A stretch of 64,000 nucleotides of DNA from Streptomyces coffeae (GTDB lineage Bacteria; Actinomycetota; Actinomycetes; Streptomycetales; Streptomycetaceae). The notes beneath the pieces are model-generated. The model saw nothing but the letters and a program-made list of their open reading frames with translations, was not told where the DNA came from and ran no database searches. Numbering within the stretch: the stretch's first letter is position 1; each line of letters opens with the position of its first letter. The position numbers were made by a program, and so were the translations under genes. This document shows positions 8,775 through 17,833 of the stretch, piece after piece. The stretch is taken from assembly GCF_016741875.1 (NCBI RefSeq), contig NZ_JAERRF010000002.1:434001-498000 (forward strand), given 5' to 3'.

Positions 8775-10661
8775 TCAGCCCTCGCTGCTCGCCGAGCCCA
8801 GGGACAGCTCCACCGAGCGCTTGTCGCCGTCCCGCTCCACGGTGAGCTTCAGCCGGTCACCGGGGCGGTGGCTGCGGATCTTGACGATCAGCTCCTGGGC
8901 GCTGTGCACCCGCACCCCGTCCACCGCGGTGATCACATCACCGGCCTCGATCCCGGCCTCGTCGCCCGGTCCACCCGGCTTCACCGGCGGGCCGCCGACA
9001 CCCTTGGTGTTCACCCGTGCGCCGTCACCCCGGTACTCCATGTCCAGCGTGACGCCGATCACGGGGTGGGTGGCCTTGCCGGTGTTGATCAGCTCCTCGG
9101 CCACCCGCTTGCCCTGGTTGATCGGGATCGCGAAGCCCAGGCCGATGCTGCCGCCCTGGCCGCCGAGCTCGGAACCGTCGTCGGCGGCGCGGATCGCGCT
9201 GTTGATGCCGATGACGCGGGCCTTGCCGTCCATCAGCGGACCGCCGGAGTTGCCCGGGTTGATCGGGGCGTCGGTCTGGAGCGCGTCGACATAGCTGATG
9301 TCGCTGCCGTCGCCCTTCTCCCCGCCCGCGGTGATGGGGCGCTCCTTGGCGCTGATGATGCCGGAGGTGACGGTGCCCTCGAGGTCGAACGGGGCACCGA
9401 TGGCCACGACGGGGTCACCGACCCGCACCGAGTCGGAGTTGCCCAGCGGCAGCGGGCGGAGCCCGCTGACCCCCTCGACCTTGATCACGGCAAGGTCGTA
9501 ACCGGCGTCCCGGCCGATCACCTCGGCGTCGGCGGTCTGGCCGCCGTTGAACGTCACCGTTATGTCGCCGCCCTCGCCCGCGGGCTCCACGACGTGGTTG
9601 TTGGTGAGGATGTGGCCGCGCTCGTCGAGCACAAAGCCGGTGCCGGTGCCCTCGGCCGAACCGCCGCGGACATGGATGGTCACCACGCCCGGCAGCGCGC
9701 GGGCGGCGATGCCCGCGATGGAGCCCGGGGCCCGCGACCCGGTGTCCACCGGCGCCTGCGGCAGCTTGACGTCGCCGCCGCCGTTGGCGCTGTCGTGCGC
9801 CAGATAGCCGCCTATGGCGCCGCCGAGGCATCCGGCGATCAGCGCGATCAGCAGCACCGCGATCCAGGCGCGGCGGCGGGTGACCATCCGGGGCCCGGCG
9901 GGCGGCCGGGGCGCGCCCCAGGGGTCGTACTGCCGCCACTGGGCCGCCACGGGGCCGCCGGGGGAAGGCGGGGCCATGGCCTCGGCGGGGGACGGCGGAA
10001 GCTGAGTGCCGTGGGGCGGGGTCATCCCGGGGTGCGCCAGGGGCGCGGGCGCCGCCTGCGGCGGTACGGCCGCGGCGCCCGGCGGCAGCGGGGTGCCATG
10101 GCCTGGCGTGGCTCCCGGCGGGACCGGGGTGCCATGACCTGGCGTAGCTCCCGGCGGGACCGGGGTGCCATGACCTGGCGTAGCTCCCGGCGGGACCGGG
10201 GTGCCATGACCTGGCGTGGCTCCCGGCGGAACGGAGGTGCCATGACCCGGGGTCGCCCCCGGCGGGACCGGGGTGCCATGGGCCGGGGTGGCCACGGGGT
10301 GCTGGACCGGTGGTGCGGGGGCCCAGGGCCCCGGGCCGCCGTAGGGCGGGGTGCTGTACGGGTCGGGCTCGTGCAGCGGGCGGGGGGTCGGCTCCGCGGA
10401 CGGCGCGGCGTCCTCGGGCTCACCACCCGGTCCGGCGGCTCCGGCGGTCTCAGCGGTCCCGGAGGCCCGCTCCGCGGCCGGACGGCCGTCCCGCCGCGCG
10501 TTGTCCTGCCCGGCGGCCTCGTCCGCCGCTCCGGTGGTCTCCTCGGCCGCGGCCGGAGTCTCCTCCGCCCCGGCCGTCGACCGGTCGTCTCCGGGTCGTG
10601 CGGCCGGACGGCTCCACCACTTCGGTTTCGGCTTGGGCCCGGGGGCCTTCCGCTCGTCCAT
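8775..10661 (-). CDS. htrA: HtrA/DegP-like membrane-anchored serine protease with PDZ domain
   Basis: A 628-aa protein. Residues 1-260 are an intrinsically disordered, Pro-rich cytoplasmic segment with a 12-aa tandem repeat; one membrane helix follows (WIAVLLIALIAGCLGGAIGG, about 264-285), then an extracytoplasmic trypsin-like domain with His (NNHVV, about 353), Asp (GYDLAVIKV, about 388) and Ser (NPGNSGGPL, about 470), and a C-terminal PDZ (about 535-625, GDVITAVDG). It should degrade or hold misfolded exported proteins. ATG 10661 follows GGGGAG. It lies 170 bases after the anti-sigma gene, consistent with membership of the SigE regulon or operon. Confidence 0.95.
   Translation of the reverse strand: MDERKAPGPKPKPKWWSRPAARPGDDRSTAGAEETPAAAEETTGAADEAAGQDNARRDGRPAAERASGTAETAGAAGPGGEPEDAAPSAEPTPRPLHEPDPYSTPPYGGPGPWAPAPPVQHPVATPAHGTPVPPGATPGHGTSVPPGATPGHGTPVPPGATPGHGTPVPPGATPGHGTPVPPGATPGHGTPLPPGAAAVPPQAAPAPLAHPGMTPPHGTQLPPSPAEAMAPPSPGGPVAAQWRQYDPWGAPRPPAGPRMVTRRRAWIAVLLIALIAGCLGGAIGGYLAHDSANGGGDVKLPQAPVDTGSRAPGSIAGIAARALPGVVTIHVRGGSAEGTGTGFVLDERGHILTNNHVVEPAGEGGDITVTFNGGQTADAEVIGRDAGYDLAVIKVEGVSGLRPLPLGNSDSVRVGDPVVAIGAPFDLEGTVTSGIISAKERPITAGGEKGDGSDISYVDALQTDAPINPGNSGGPLMDGKARVIGINSAIRAADDGSELGGQGGSIGLGFAIPINQGKRVAEELINTGKATHPVIGVTLDMEYRGDGARVNTKGVGGPPVKPGGPGDEAGIEAGDVITAVDGVRVHSAQELIVKIRSHRPGDRLKLTVERDGDKRSVELSLGSASSEG
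10081..10290 (-). repeat. 36-bp in-gene tandem repeat in htrA
   Basis: About six copies of a 36-bp unit encode GATPGHGTPVPP with minor variants (TS for TP, PL for PV) in the disordered N-terminus of the HtrA-like protease. Adjacent units are nearly identical at the DNA level, so copy number is likely to vary between strains by slippage or recombination. Confidence 0.9.
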
Positions 10662-10831
10662 GATCTCCCCAAGTTCCCGCGACACGGCACGAACAGCGTC
10701 GCCGCGAGGGCAAACATCACCGCCGCCGGGGCGCACTGCCCGGAGGCGATTCAATCAGGTCCGCCGATGCCGGCGCAGCGCGGACGGATGGACGGTGTCA
10801 GGTGCGCGCACCCGGCTCCCGGTGGTCCGGC

Positions 10832-11758
10832 CTAGTCCGGCGACGCGCTGACCCCGAGCGAGGGGGAGGTGTGCGTCGCGGGCTGGGTCGGGCCCTCCAT
10901 CAGCGTCGGCGCGGGGGCCGGCGGGGCGGCGGAGGACCGGGCACGCAGCAGCTCGGTGGCCGACAGCAGCGGCTGTATCAGCGGGTTCAGCGCCGCCACT
11001 CCGGCGGCCTGGCGCAGGGCCTGCGGATGGGGTGTGGCGGCCGGGAACGGGACCTCCGCGCGGGAGTCCCCGGCGGACCGCAGACCCACCTCACGGCGGG
11101 TGCGCTCACGCACCCCCGCGACCGTGGCATCGGCGCTGTCGGCGCGGGCCGGGGTGACGGTCGTGTCCGGCCCCTCGGCCATCCGGCTCGGGGGGTCGAC
11201 CGCGGCGTCCAGCGGAAGGGCGGCGCCGAGCGCGAAGGCCGCCAGCGACACCGCGCCCGCGGCCGCGAAGGCGAACCGGCGGCGCGGCGCGGACCGCTCG
11301 ACCTCATGGATACGGAAACCGCGCTCCCGGGAGGCCGCGGCGGAGGCCGCCGGGGCGATCGCGGTGCCCGGTGCCACCGGGGGCAGCAACGCGAACGCCC
11401 GCTCGCGTCTTTCCCGCGGGTCCGGCACCTCCCGAGCGTCCCGGGCGCCGCCGGGCATGCCCCGCATGCCGAAGACGTCGGAACCGCCGAAGGGGGAACC
11501 GCCGCTGTCGTCACCGGAACTGCCGGGCAGCCCCTGGAGACGCGCCAAAAAGCCCTCGGACGGGGCCGGGGGCGCCGTCTGGGCGAACACACGTTTGAGC
11601 CGACGCTGCGCGTCGGCCTCCGCCTTGCACTTGCAGCACGTGGCGAGATGCGCGAGAACGCGCTCCCGGGCGTCATGCCCGAGCTCGCCATCGACGAGAG
11701 CCGCAAGGCGGTCGCCGAGATGCTGCTCGGCGGGGGACGGACCGCCTGATCGGGTCAC
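10832..11758 (-). CDS. rseA: Zinc-binding anti-sigma factor for SigE (RseA-like)
   Basis: A 308-aa protein with an N-terminal ZAS-type domain: [18 protein letters not shown], then [13 protein letters not shown], which supplies the H-x3-C-x2-C zinc site. A variable linker leads to one hydrophobic segment ([20 protein letters not shown], about residues 160-180) and an extracytoplasmic low-complexity tail. It should bind and restrain the ECF sigma factor encoded upstream. Its GTG start overlaps the sigE stop codon (GTGA, 11755-11758), a translational coupling typical of sigma/anti-sigma pairs. It is longer than mycobacterial RseA because of the membrane and tail parts. Confidence 0.9.
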   Translation of the reverse strand: MTRSGGPSPAEQHLGDRLAALVDGELGHDARERVLAHLATCCKCKAEADAQRRLKRVFAQTAPPAPSEGFLARLQGLPGSSGDDSGGSPFGGSDVFGMRGMPGGARDAREVPDPRERRERAFALLPPVAPGTAIAPAASAAASRERGFRIHEVERSAPRRRFAFAAAGAVSLAAFALGAALPLDAAVDPPSRMAEGPDTTVTPARADSADATVAGVRERTRREVGLRSAGDSRAEVPFPAATPHPQALRQAAGVAALNPLIQPLLSATELLRARSSAAPPAPAPTLMEGPTQPATHTSPSLGVSASPD

Positions 11759-12600
11759 GCGATTCCTACCTCCCCGCTCACCCGGGGACCGGCGACGCGC
11801 GGGGCGACGGCGGTCACCTCGTGCTGCTGCTCGGCCCGTGCCGCGGGGGCGCGGTGGCGCAGCGCCTTGCGCAGATGCGAGCGGCCGCGGTGAATGCGGC
11901 TGCGCACCGTGCCGAGCTTCACACCGAGCGTCGCGGCGATCTCCTCGTACGACAGCCCCTCGATGTCACAGAGCACCACCGCCGCACGGAACTCCGGCGC
12001 GAGGGTGTCGAGCGCCTGCTGCACATCGGCGTCGAAGTGGGTGTCGTTGAAGTGCTGCTGGGGGGAGGGCTCACGGCTGGGCAGCCGCTCCGCCGCGTCC
12101 TCGGCAAGGGCGTCGAAGCGGATGCGCTGACGACGCCGGACCATGTCGAGGAAGAGATTGGTGGTGATGCGGTGCAGCCAGCCCTCGAAAGTGCCCGGGG
12201 TGTACGTCGACAGCGAGCGGAAGACCCGGACGAAGACCTCCTGGGTGAGGTCTTCGGCGTCGTGCTGATTGCCGGTGAGCCGGTACGCAAGGCGGTAGAC
12301 CCGTGCACTGTGAGTGCTGACGATCTCCTCCCAGGTGGGAGGCGTCCACGCCGAGGCGTCCGCATCACTGGCGAAGGTCGCGGTCATGGCGGAGTCGGCG
12401 GAACGGGAACGGTCAGCGGTGTTGGTCACGGATTTCGGCTCGCCCGCCGACCTGCGAAAGCGCCTCAGCACTCTCCGGTCACCGGCCGCAGCCGCACCTC
12501 CCCTGTCGGCTCTGGTGGTGTCCAGTAGAGCCCCTACCATATCCACCTCGCCCGTTAGCTCCGGATAAGCATTTTTGACCTGCATTTGGTCGTGATCCAT
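11755..12600 (-). CDS. sigE: ECF RNA polymerase sigma factor SigE
   Basis: A 281-aa ECF sigma factor. After an unusual 85-residue N-terminal extension come region 2 ([36 protein letters not shown]) and region 4 ([39 protein letters not shown]). Order and domains match mycobacterial SigE, the envelope-stress sigma factor. ATG 12600 is preceded by GGGAGGGGGG and, just upstream, two tandem promoters of SigE type, so autoregulation is likely. Internal methionines in the extension (for example before the [10 protein letters not shown] segment) could give a shorter form. Confidence 0.93.
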   Translation of the reverse strand: MDHDQMQVKNAYPELTGEVDMVGALLDTTRADRGGAAAAGDRRVLRRFRRSAGEPKSVTNTADRSRSADSAMTATFASDADASAWTPPTWEEIVSTHSARVYRLAYRLTGNQHDAEDLTQEVFVRVFRSLSTYTPGTFEGWLHRITTNLFLDMVRRRQRIRFDALAEDAAERLPSREPSPQQHFNDTHFDADVQQALDTLAPEFRAAVVLCDIEGLSYEEIAATLGVKLGTVRSRIHRGRSHLRKALRHRAPAARAEQQHEVTAVAPRVAGPRVSGEVGIA

Positions 12601-12613
12601 ACGATCCCCCCTC

Positions 12614-12675
12614 CCTGATCAACGCCTGGTCCCATCTGCGGGTTCCTGATCAACGCCTGGTCCCATCTGCGGGTT
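12614..12675 (-). promoter_or_regulatory. Tandemly duplicated SigE-type promoter of sigE
   Basis: Two perfect 31-bp direct repeats (12614-12644 and 12645-12675). On the minus strand each carries GGAACC, a 16-base spacer and CGTTGA. Proximal: -35 at 12641-12646, -10 at 12619-12624. Distal: -35 at 12672-12677, -10 at 12650-12655. The motif fits the mycobacterial SigE consensus (GGAAC...GTT). The proximal copy would start transcription near 12612, just ahead of the sigE ribosome-binding site. Confidence 0.8.
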
Positions 12676-12701
12676 CCCGTGCGCAGCGGATACAGTCACG
12701 G

Positions 12702-13367
12702 TTGCGCGAACTACGGGGACAGGAGAGGGCCATTACCGGCAACCGGCAGACGAGCTGGGCGTTCGCCGACGCGTTCGTCGCCGAGGACGAAGCCCTGCAC
12801 TGGGCCCGTGACCGGGCCCGGGAGGCAGGGCTGCGCTCGGTGTCGGCGGGTACCGGCGCGGCGCTGCGGCTGCTCGCCGCCGCCGCGGACGCCAAGGCCG
12901 TCGCCGAGATCGGCACCGGGACCGGTGTCTCCGGTATCCATCTGCTGCACGGGATGCGCCCGGACGGGGTGCTGACCACCGTGGACATCGAACCGGAGAT
13001 GCAGCAGTTCGCCCGGCAGGCGTTCCGGGCGGCCGGGTTCGCGGGGAACCGGGCGCGCTTCATCCCCGGCCACGCCCTCGACGTCCTGCCCCGGCTCGCC
13101 GACGGCGGATACGATCTCGTCTTCTGCGACGGCGACCGGCTGGAGTGCCTGGACTACCTCGGTGAGGCCATGCGGCTGCTGCGGCCGGGGGGCCTGGTCT
13201 GCTTCGAGGGGGTCTTCGCGGGCGGCCGGACCGTGGACTCCGCCGCCCAGCCGCAGGAGGTGCTGCGGCTGCGGGAGCTGCTGCGCACCGTACGGGAGTC
13301 CACGGTGCTCCAGTCCTCCCTGCTGCCGGTGGGCGACGGGCTGCTCTGCGCCGTCAAACGCGGCTGA
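12702..13367 (+). CDS. Class I SAM-dependent O-methyltransferase
   Basis: A 221-aa methyltransferase of the COMT-like (Methyltransf_24/3) family: motif I AEIGTGTGVSGIHLL, acidic TTVDIEPEMQ, then YDLVFCDGD and LLRPGGLVCF. Methyl acceptor unknown; the mycobacterial counterpart beside sigE is Rv1220c. The start is probably TTG 12702: TACAGT (12691-12696) lies five bases upstream without Shine-Dalgarno, suggesting leaderless mRNA, and the opening RELRGQER resembles homologues from memory. It is divergent from sigE, and its promoter sits right beside the duplicated SigE promoters. Confidence 0.88.
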   Translation: MRELRGQERAITGNRQTSWAFADAFVAEDEALHWARDRAREAGLRSVSAGTGAALRLLAAAADAKAVAEIGTGTGVSGIHLLHGMRPDGVLTTVDIEPEMQQFARQAFRAAGFAGNRARFIPGHALDVLPRLADGGYDLVFCDGDRLECLDYLGEAMRLLRPGGLVCFEGVFAGGRTVDSAAQPQEVLRLRELLRTVRESTVLQSSLLPVGDGLLCAVKRG

Positions 13368-13426
13368 CCGCCGCGCGGCCCCGGCACGGCCGGATCGCGT
13401 CCCCGGCACGGCCCCGGGTACAGCAC

Positions 13427-13466
13427 TGCCCCGGCGGCCGGTACCTGTGTACCGGACGCCGGGGCA
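13427..13466. terminator. 18-bp hairpin between convergent genes
   Basis: Arms 13427-13444 and 13449-13466 pair with a single mismatch around a CTGT loop. It lies between the O-methyltransferase (+) and DUF3117 (-) genes and can serve both. Confidence 0.8.
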
Positions 13467-13495
13467 GCACTCGGGTGATCGTGGGGGCCGATCCT

Positions 13496-13663
13496 TCAGC
13501 CGACAACCTTCTTCAGGGCGTCGCCGAGGGCGTCGGCCTCGTCGGGTGTCAGCTCGACGACGAGCCGACCGCCGCCTTCGAGCGGAACGCGCATGACGAT
13601 GCCCCGCCCCTCCTTGGTCACCTCGAGCGGGCCGTCGCCCGTCCGCGGCTTCATGGCCGCCAT
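13496..13663 (-). CDS. DUF3117 small protein
   Basis: A 55-aa protein (MAAMKPRTGDGPLEVTKEGR...LGDALKKVVG) of the DUF3117 family, conserved across actinobacteria and of unknown function; Rv1211 is the mycobacterial relative. It is probably one small beta-sheet and helix. ATG 13663 has an AAGGGG about ten bases upstream; the longer frame to 13729 is intergenic. Confidence 0.9.
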   Translation of the reverse strand: MAAMKPRTGDGPLEVTKEGRGIVMRVPLEGGGRLVVELTPDEADALGDALKKVVG

Positions 13664-13955
13664 GCTCGTTCCCCTTCCTGAAACCAGCTCATCGCAGCCG
13701 ACAACCCAGGTGTCACCGGCATCGAACACGTTGCTTCTCTGCCATTATCCCGCATGGCACGACCCGATGACCAACATCGGTCGGCAACCCCTGCGGGAGC
13801 CACTCCCCCAAATCCACTCAATTCGGGGAGGGGGCATGTCGCCGGGTCATGATCTCCGGCATGCTGAGCGCTGACCGCCGCAGCGGCCCCGTTCCGCGGC
13901 CCGGCCGCGCGGCACCGCCCTCAGCCGCGACCAGCCCCATCCCGGAGGACCGCCC

Positions 13956-14777
13956 ATGGCCGACACCGTGCTCTACGAGCTGACCGACGGGCTCGCGACG
14001 ATCACCCTGAATCGTCCCGACGCCATGAACGCGCTCAACCTCGGCATCAAGGTCGCGCTGCGTGACGCGCTGCTCCAGGCCGCCGAGGATCCGGCCGTAC
14101 GGGCCGTGCTGCTCACCGGCTCCGGCCGCGCCTTCTGTGTCGGCCAGGACCTCAAGGAGCACATCGGACTGCTGGCGGCGGACCGCGAGTCCCACGCCCG
14201 GGGCGAGGCGGCCGCCGAGGGCTCGACCATGAGCACGGTCGCGCTGCACTACAACCCGATCGTGACCACGATCGCCGGGATGCCCAAGCCGGTGGTCGCC
14301 GCGGTCAACGGGGTCGCGGCCGGTGCCGGGGCGGGCTTCGCCATGGCCGCCGACTACCGGATCGTCGCCGACACCGCGAGCTTCAACACCTCGTTCGCCG
14401 CGGTGGCGCTCACCGGCGACTCCGGGATCTCCTGGACCCTCCAGCGGCTGGTCGGCCACGGCCGCGCGGCCGATCTGCTGCTCTTCCCCCGTAACGTCGG
14501 CGCCCAGGAGGCGCTGGAGCTGGGCATCGCCAACCGGGTGGTACCGGCCGCGGAGTTGCCGGCCGAGGCGACGGCGGTCGTCCGCGCGCTGGCCCAGGGC
14601 CCCACCGCGGCCTATGCGGCGATGAAGGAGTCACTGGCCTACGCGGCCGGGCACACCCTGACCGACGCGCTGGCCAAGGAGGACGAGTTGCAGCGGCGGC
14701 TGGGCGCCTCGGATGACCATCTCGCCGCCGTCGACGCCTTCGTGAAGAAGGAGCAGCCACGGTTCACCGGCCGCTGA
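13956..14777 (+). CDS. Enoyl-CoA hydratase/isomerase family protein
   Basis: A 273-aa crotonase-fold enzyme. The oxyanion-hole motif is GSGRAFCVGQDL (about residues 50-61), and the second signature is NGVAAGAGAGFAMAADYRI (about 113-131). A PaaG-like isomerase or enoyl-CoA hydratase in beta-oxidation or phenylacetyl-CoA breakdown is likely; the exact reaction cannot be read from sequence. GGAGG lies nine bases before ATG 13956. It appears monocistronic and is convergent with tag. Confidence 0.9.
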   Translation: MADTVLYELTDGLATITLNRPDAMNALNLGIKVALRDALLQAAEDPAVRAVLLTGSGRAFCVGQDLKEHIGLLAADRESHARGEAAAEGSTMSTVALHYNPIVTTIAGMPKPVVAAVNGVAAGAGAGFAMAADYRIVADTASFNTSFAAVALTGDSGISWTLQRLVGHGRAADLLLFPRNVGAQEALELGIANRVVPAAELPAEATAVVRALAQGPTAAYAAMKESLAYAAGHTLTDALAKEDELQRRLGASDDHLAAVDAFVKKEQPRFTGR

Positions 14778-14822
14778 GCCGCCCGCGCCGCCCGGTGCCC
14801 GAGCCCGCACGGCCCGGGTGCC

Positions 14823-15413
14823 TCAGCCCGCGCGGCGCAGATGGCAGCCCGCGAGATGGTCGTTGACCAGGCCGCACGCCTGCATCAGGGCATAGGCCGT
14901 AGTGGGCCCGACGAAGCGGAAGCCGCGCTTTTTGAGGGCGCGGCTGAGCGCCGTCGACTCCTCGGTGATCGCCGGGACATCGGCGGTGGTCCGCGGCGCC
15001 GGACGGCCGTCGGGGGCGTAGGACCAGATCAGCTCGTCCAGCTCGCCGGGGTCCAGCTCCGCCGCGGCGCTGGCGTTGGCGATCGTGGCCTCGATCTTGG
15101 CCCGGTTGCGGATGATGCCGGGGTCGGCGAGCAGCCGCTGCTCGTCGGCCTCGGTGAACGCCGCGACCTTCGCGATCCGGAAGTCGGCGAAGGCGGCGCG
15201 GAAGCCCTCACGGCGGCGGAGGATCGTCAGCCAGGACAGCCCGGACTGGAACGCCTCCAGACAGATCCGCTCGTAGAGCGCGTCGTCGCCGTGGACCGGG
15301 CTGCCCCATTCGGTGTCGTGGTAGGCGCGGTAGTCCGCCCGGTCGGCGGACTCCAGCCCCCAGGGGCAGCGCGGCAGCCCGTCCGGCCCCGTGACCGGGC
15401 CCTGGCCGCTCAT
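14823..15413 (-). CDS. tag: DNA-3-methyladenine glycosylase I
   Basis: A 196-aa Tag enzyme that removes 3-methyladenine from alkylated DNA. Family signatures are CPWGLESADRADYRAYHD followed by EWGSP, the FQSGLSWLTILRRR helix and GFRFVGPTTAYALMQACG; the C-terminal AGCHLRR supplies the zinc-binding His/Cys. ATG 15413 overlaps the stop of the DivIVA-domain gene (ATGA, 15410-15413), so the two are coupled, as Rv1209 and tagA are adjacent in M. tuberculosis. Confidence 0.95.
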   Translation of the reverse strand: MSGQGPVTGPDGLPRCPWGLESADRADYRAYHDTEWGSPVHGDDALYERICLEAFQSGLSWLTILRRREGFRAAFADFRIAKVAAFTEADEQRLLADPGIIRNRAKIEATIANASAAAELDPGELDELIWSYAPDGRPAPRTTADVPAITEESTALSRALKKRGFRFVGPTTAYALMQACGLVNDHLAGCHLRRAG

Positions 15414-15886
15414 GCGCCGAACCCGTCACGGCCGCCGCGGTCCCCGTGCTCGCCGGGGCGCCGAGGGGGCCGGAACATGTCGTGGTCACGCTCGTCCTCG
15501 TCGGACTCCAGGTCGCCGAAGCCACCGGGCAGCGCGGGGTGATCCTCCCGGGCCGGCCCGGCCAGCGGTGCGGGCCCGCCGCGACCGGCGCCCCGCGCCC
15601 CGGCGAGCGCCTCCTCCAGCTCGGCGATCCGGGCGTCACGCTCGGCGAGCTCGGCGCCGAGCCGGCCGAGAGCGTCGTCGACGTCGGCCATCCGGTAGCC
15701 GCGCAGGGTCATCGGAAGCCGCAGGGCCTCCACATCCGCGCGCGCCAGGGGGCGGTCGGCGGGCAGCCGGTCGTCCAGCCGGTCCGGAGGTGCCTCGCTC
15801 AGCGTCCCGCCCTGACCGCCCCCGACGACGGCGAGCGTGACCCCGCCGACCACTACGACCAGCGCGATCAGCAAGAACAAGAACAC
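15410..15886 (-). CDS. DivIVA-domain membrane protein
   Basis: A 158-aa protein: N-terminal membrane helix (FLFLLIALVVVVGGVTLAVV), a Pro/Asp-rich linker, a short DivIVA-type module (LRGYRMADVDDALGRLGAEL) and coiled coil (RDARIAELEEAL), then a Gly/Arg/Asp-rich tail. DivIVA modules bind curved membrane or organise polar growth; the anchor suggests a role at the cell envelope (inference). The GTG start follows GGGGAG. It is translationally coupled to tag and divergent from folP. Confidence 0.85.
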   Translation of the reverse strand: MFLFLLIALVVVVGGVTLAVVGGGQGGTLSEAPPDRLDDRLPADRPLARADVEALRLPMTLRGYRMADVDDALGRLGAELAERDARIAELEEALAGARGAGRGGPAPLAGPAREDHPALPGGFGDLESDEDERDHDMFRPPRRPGEHGDRGGRDGFGA

Positions 15887-16041
15887 GGTGATCGTCTCCC
15901 CGGGGATGCATGGTTGAGTCTGTGCCCGACGGCCTCGATATCTGTCTGACTCGATCGTGCCATGACCCCACGACAGTTATCGTCGCTGCGCGCCCCCCGG
16001 ACGGAAGAGCGCGGAGAACGCGAAGAACGCGAGGAAGAAGC

Positions 16042-16902
16042 ATGCTGCGGCTGGGACGACGTGAGTTCGGCGCCGATGAGCGGGTGATCATGGCGATCGT
16101 GAACCGGACGCCCGACTCCTTCTACGACCAGGGGGCGACCTTCCACGACGAGCCCGCGCTCGCCCGCGTCGAGCAGGCGGTCGCCGACGGCGCGGCCATC
16201 ATCGACATCGGCGGGGTCAAGGCGGGTCCCGGCGACGAGGTGAGCGCCGAGGAGGAGGCGCGGCGCACCGTCGGCTTCGTGGCCGAGGTCCGCAGGCGCC
16301 ATCCGGATGTGGTGATCAGCGTGGACACCTGGCGGCACGAGGTCGGCGAAGCGGTCTGCGAGGCGGGCGCCGATCTGCTCAACGACGCGTGGGGCGGGGT
16401 CGATCCCCGGCTGGCCGAGGTCGCCGCCCGGTACGGGGCCGGGCTGGTGTGCACCCACGCGGGCGGGGCCGAGCCGCGCACCCGGCCGCACCGGATCGCC
16501 TACGACGACGTGGTGGCGGACATCCTGCGGGTCACCCTGGGGCTGGCCGGCCGCGCCGCGGAGCTGGGGGTGCGGCGGGACGGGATCCTGATCGACCCGG
16601 GCCATGACTTCGGGAAGAACACCCGGCACTCGCTGGAGGCGACGCGGCGGCTCGGTGAGCTGGCCGAGACCGGCTGGCCGGTGCTGGTGTCGCTGTCCAA
16701 CAAGGACTTCGTGGGCGAGACGCTGGACCGCCCGGTCAAGGAGCGGGTGCTGGGCACCCTGGCCACCACCGCGGTGTCGGCCTGGCTCGGCGCGCAGGTC
16801 TACCGGGTGCACGAGGTGGCGGAGACCCGTCAGGTGCTGGACATGGTGTCGTCCATCGCGGGCCACCGGCCCCCGGCGGTCGCCCGCCGGGGACTGGCCT
16901 GA
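16042..16902 (+). CDS. folP2: Dihydropteroate synthase family protein (FolP2-like)
   Basis: A 286-aa TIM-barrel protein with DHPS signatures: MAIVNRTPDSFYDQGATF, then GAAIIDIGGVKAGPGDE, SVDTWRHEV, NDAWGG, DPGHDFGKN and the C-terminal YRVHEVAETRQ. The NRTPDSFYDQ variant and the neighbours (LOG, DivIVA, tag) match the FolP2 branch; mycobacterial FolP2 is reported not to replace FolP1, so true folate synthesis activity is uncertain. ATG 16042 follows GAGGAAGAAG; the open frame upstream is not used. Mycobacteria have gpgS next to folP2; it is absent here. Confidence 0.9.
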   Translation: MLRLGRREFGADERVIMAIVNRTPDSFYDQGATFHDEPALARVEQAVADGAAIIDIGGVKAGPGDEVSAEEEARRTVGFVAEVRRRHPDVVISVDTWRHEVGEAVCEAGADLLNDAWGGVDPRLAEVAARYGAGLVCTHAGGAEPRTRPHRIAYDDVVADILRVTLGLAGRAAELGVRRDGILIDPGHDFGKNTRHSLEATRRLGELAETGWPVLVSLSNKDFVGETLDRPVKERVLGTLATTAVSAWLGAQVYRVHEVAETRQVLDMVSSIAGHRPPAVARRGLA

Positions 16903-16915
16903 GGGCCGCGGGCGG

Positions 16916-17665
16916 TCAGCTGCCGGACTCCTTGGTCACCAGGTCGACCACCTCGTCGATGTCGTCGGTGAGGTGAAACAGCTCCAGGTCCTGCGCGGAC
17001 GCCTTGCCCTGGGCGATCAGTGTGCCCTCCAGCCAGTCGACCAGCCCCCGCCAGTAGGAGCTGCCGAAGAGCACGATCGGGAAGCGGGTCACCTTCTTGG
17101 TCTGCACCAGAGTCAGCGCCTCGAAGCATTCGTCGAGGGTGCCGAGCCCGCCGGGGAGCACCACGAAGCCCTGCGCGTACTTCACGAACATCGTCTTGCG
17201 GACGAAGAAGTAGCGGAAGTTGACCCCGATGTCGACGTACGGATTGAGCCCCTGCTCGTACGGCAGCTCGATCCCGAGGCCGACGGAGACGCCGCCCGCC
17301 TCGCTCGCGCCGCGGTTGGCGGCCTCCATGGCACCGGGACCGCCGCCGGTGATCACTCCGAACCCCGCTTCGGCGAGGGCCCGCCCGATCCGCACCCCGG
17401 CCTCGTACTCCGGCGTGCCCACGGGGGTCCGGGCGGATCCGAAGACACTGACCGCCTTGCCGAGCTCCGCGAGGGTGCCGAAGCCCTCGACGAACTCGGA
17501 CTGGATGCGCAGCACACGGAACGGGTCCTCGTGCACCCAGTGCGTGGCGCCCTGGGTGTCCAGCAGCCGCTGGTCGGTGGTACCGGGTCGCATCTGGTGG
17601 CGACGGCGCACGACCGGGCCCAGACGCTGCTCGTGCAGCGCTCGCTCTTCCTCGGCGTTGCCCAC
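16916..17665 (-). CDS. LOG-family (TIGR00730) Rossmann-fold protein
   Basis: A 249-aa protein related to cytokinin riboside 5'-monophosphate phosphoribohydrolases. It shows VSVFGSAR, VITGGGPGAMEAANRGA, FRYFFVRKTMFVKYA and the catalytic/phosphate motif LPGGLGTLDE. The mycobacterial homologue Rv1205 has this activity and makes cytokinins. GTG 17665 follows GAAGGGAG. It ends 14 bases from the convergent folP2 gene. Confidence 0.92.
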   Translation of the reverse strand: MGNAEEERALHEQRLGPVVRRRHQMRPGTTDQRLLDTQGATHWVHEDPFRVLRIQSEFVEGFGTLAELGKAVSVFGSARTPVGTPEYEAGVRIGRALAEAGFGVITGGGPGAMEAANRGASEAGGVSVGLGIELPYEQGLNPYVDIGVNFRYFFVRKTMFVKYAQGFVVLPGGLGTLDECFEALTLVQTKKVTRFPIVLFGSSYWRGLVDWLEGTLIAQGKASAQDLELFHLTDDIDEVVDLVTKESGS

Positions 17666-17833
17666 TGTGTGCTCCCTTCGCCAAGATCTGCCACAGATCT
17701 GTCGTTCAGCGTAGGCCCCCGGGGCGGCGAACAGCCGACATCGGGGCCACACGCACCCGGCGGTCCGCTGAGCAGCCGTTGATCACCGCGCTCCGGGGCC
17801 GGGCGGTGTCCGGTCAACGGCAGGCGCGCGGCG

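Noticed and set aside
10081..10290. Regularly spaced repeats resembling a CRISPR array
   Set aside because: Units are contiguous, encode a 12-aa peptide in frame within htrA and have no unique spacers.
8697..10835. 712-aa plus-strand frame with Arg/Asp repeats
   Set aside because: Antisense of htrA; the apparent repeats mirror the 36-bp repeat of the real gene.
12614..12675. Tandem repeat as an att site or transposon scar
   Set aside because: The unit is a complete promoter with correct spacing, with no mobile gene nearby; simple duplication explains it better.
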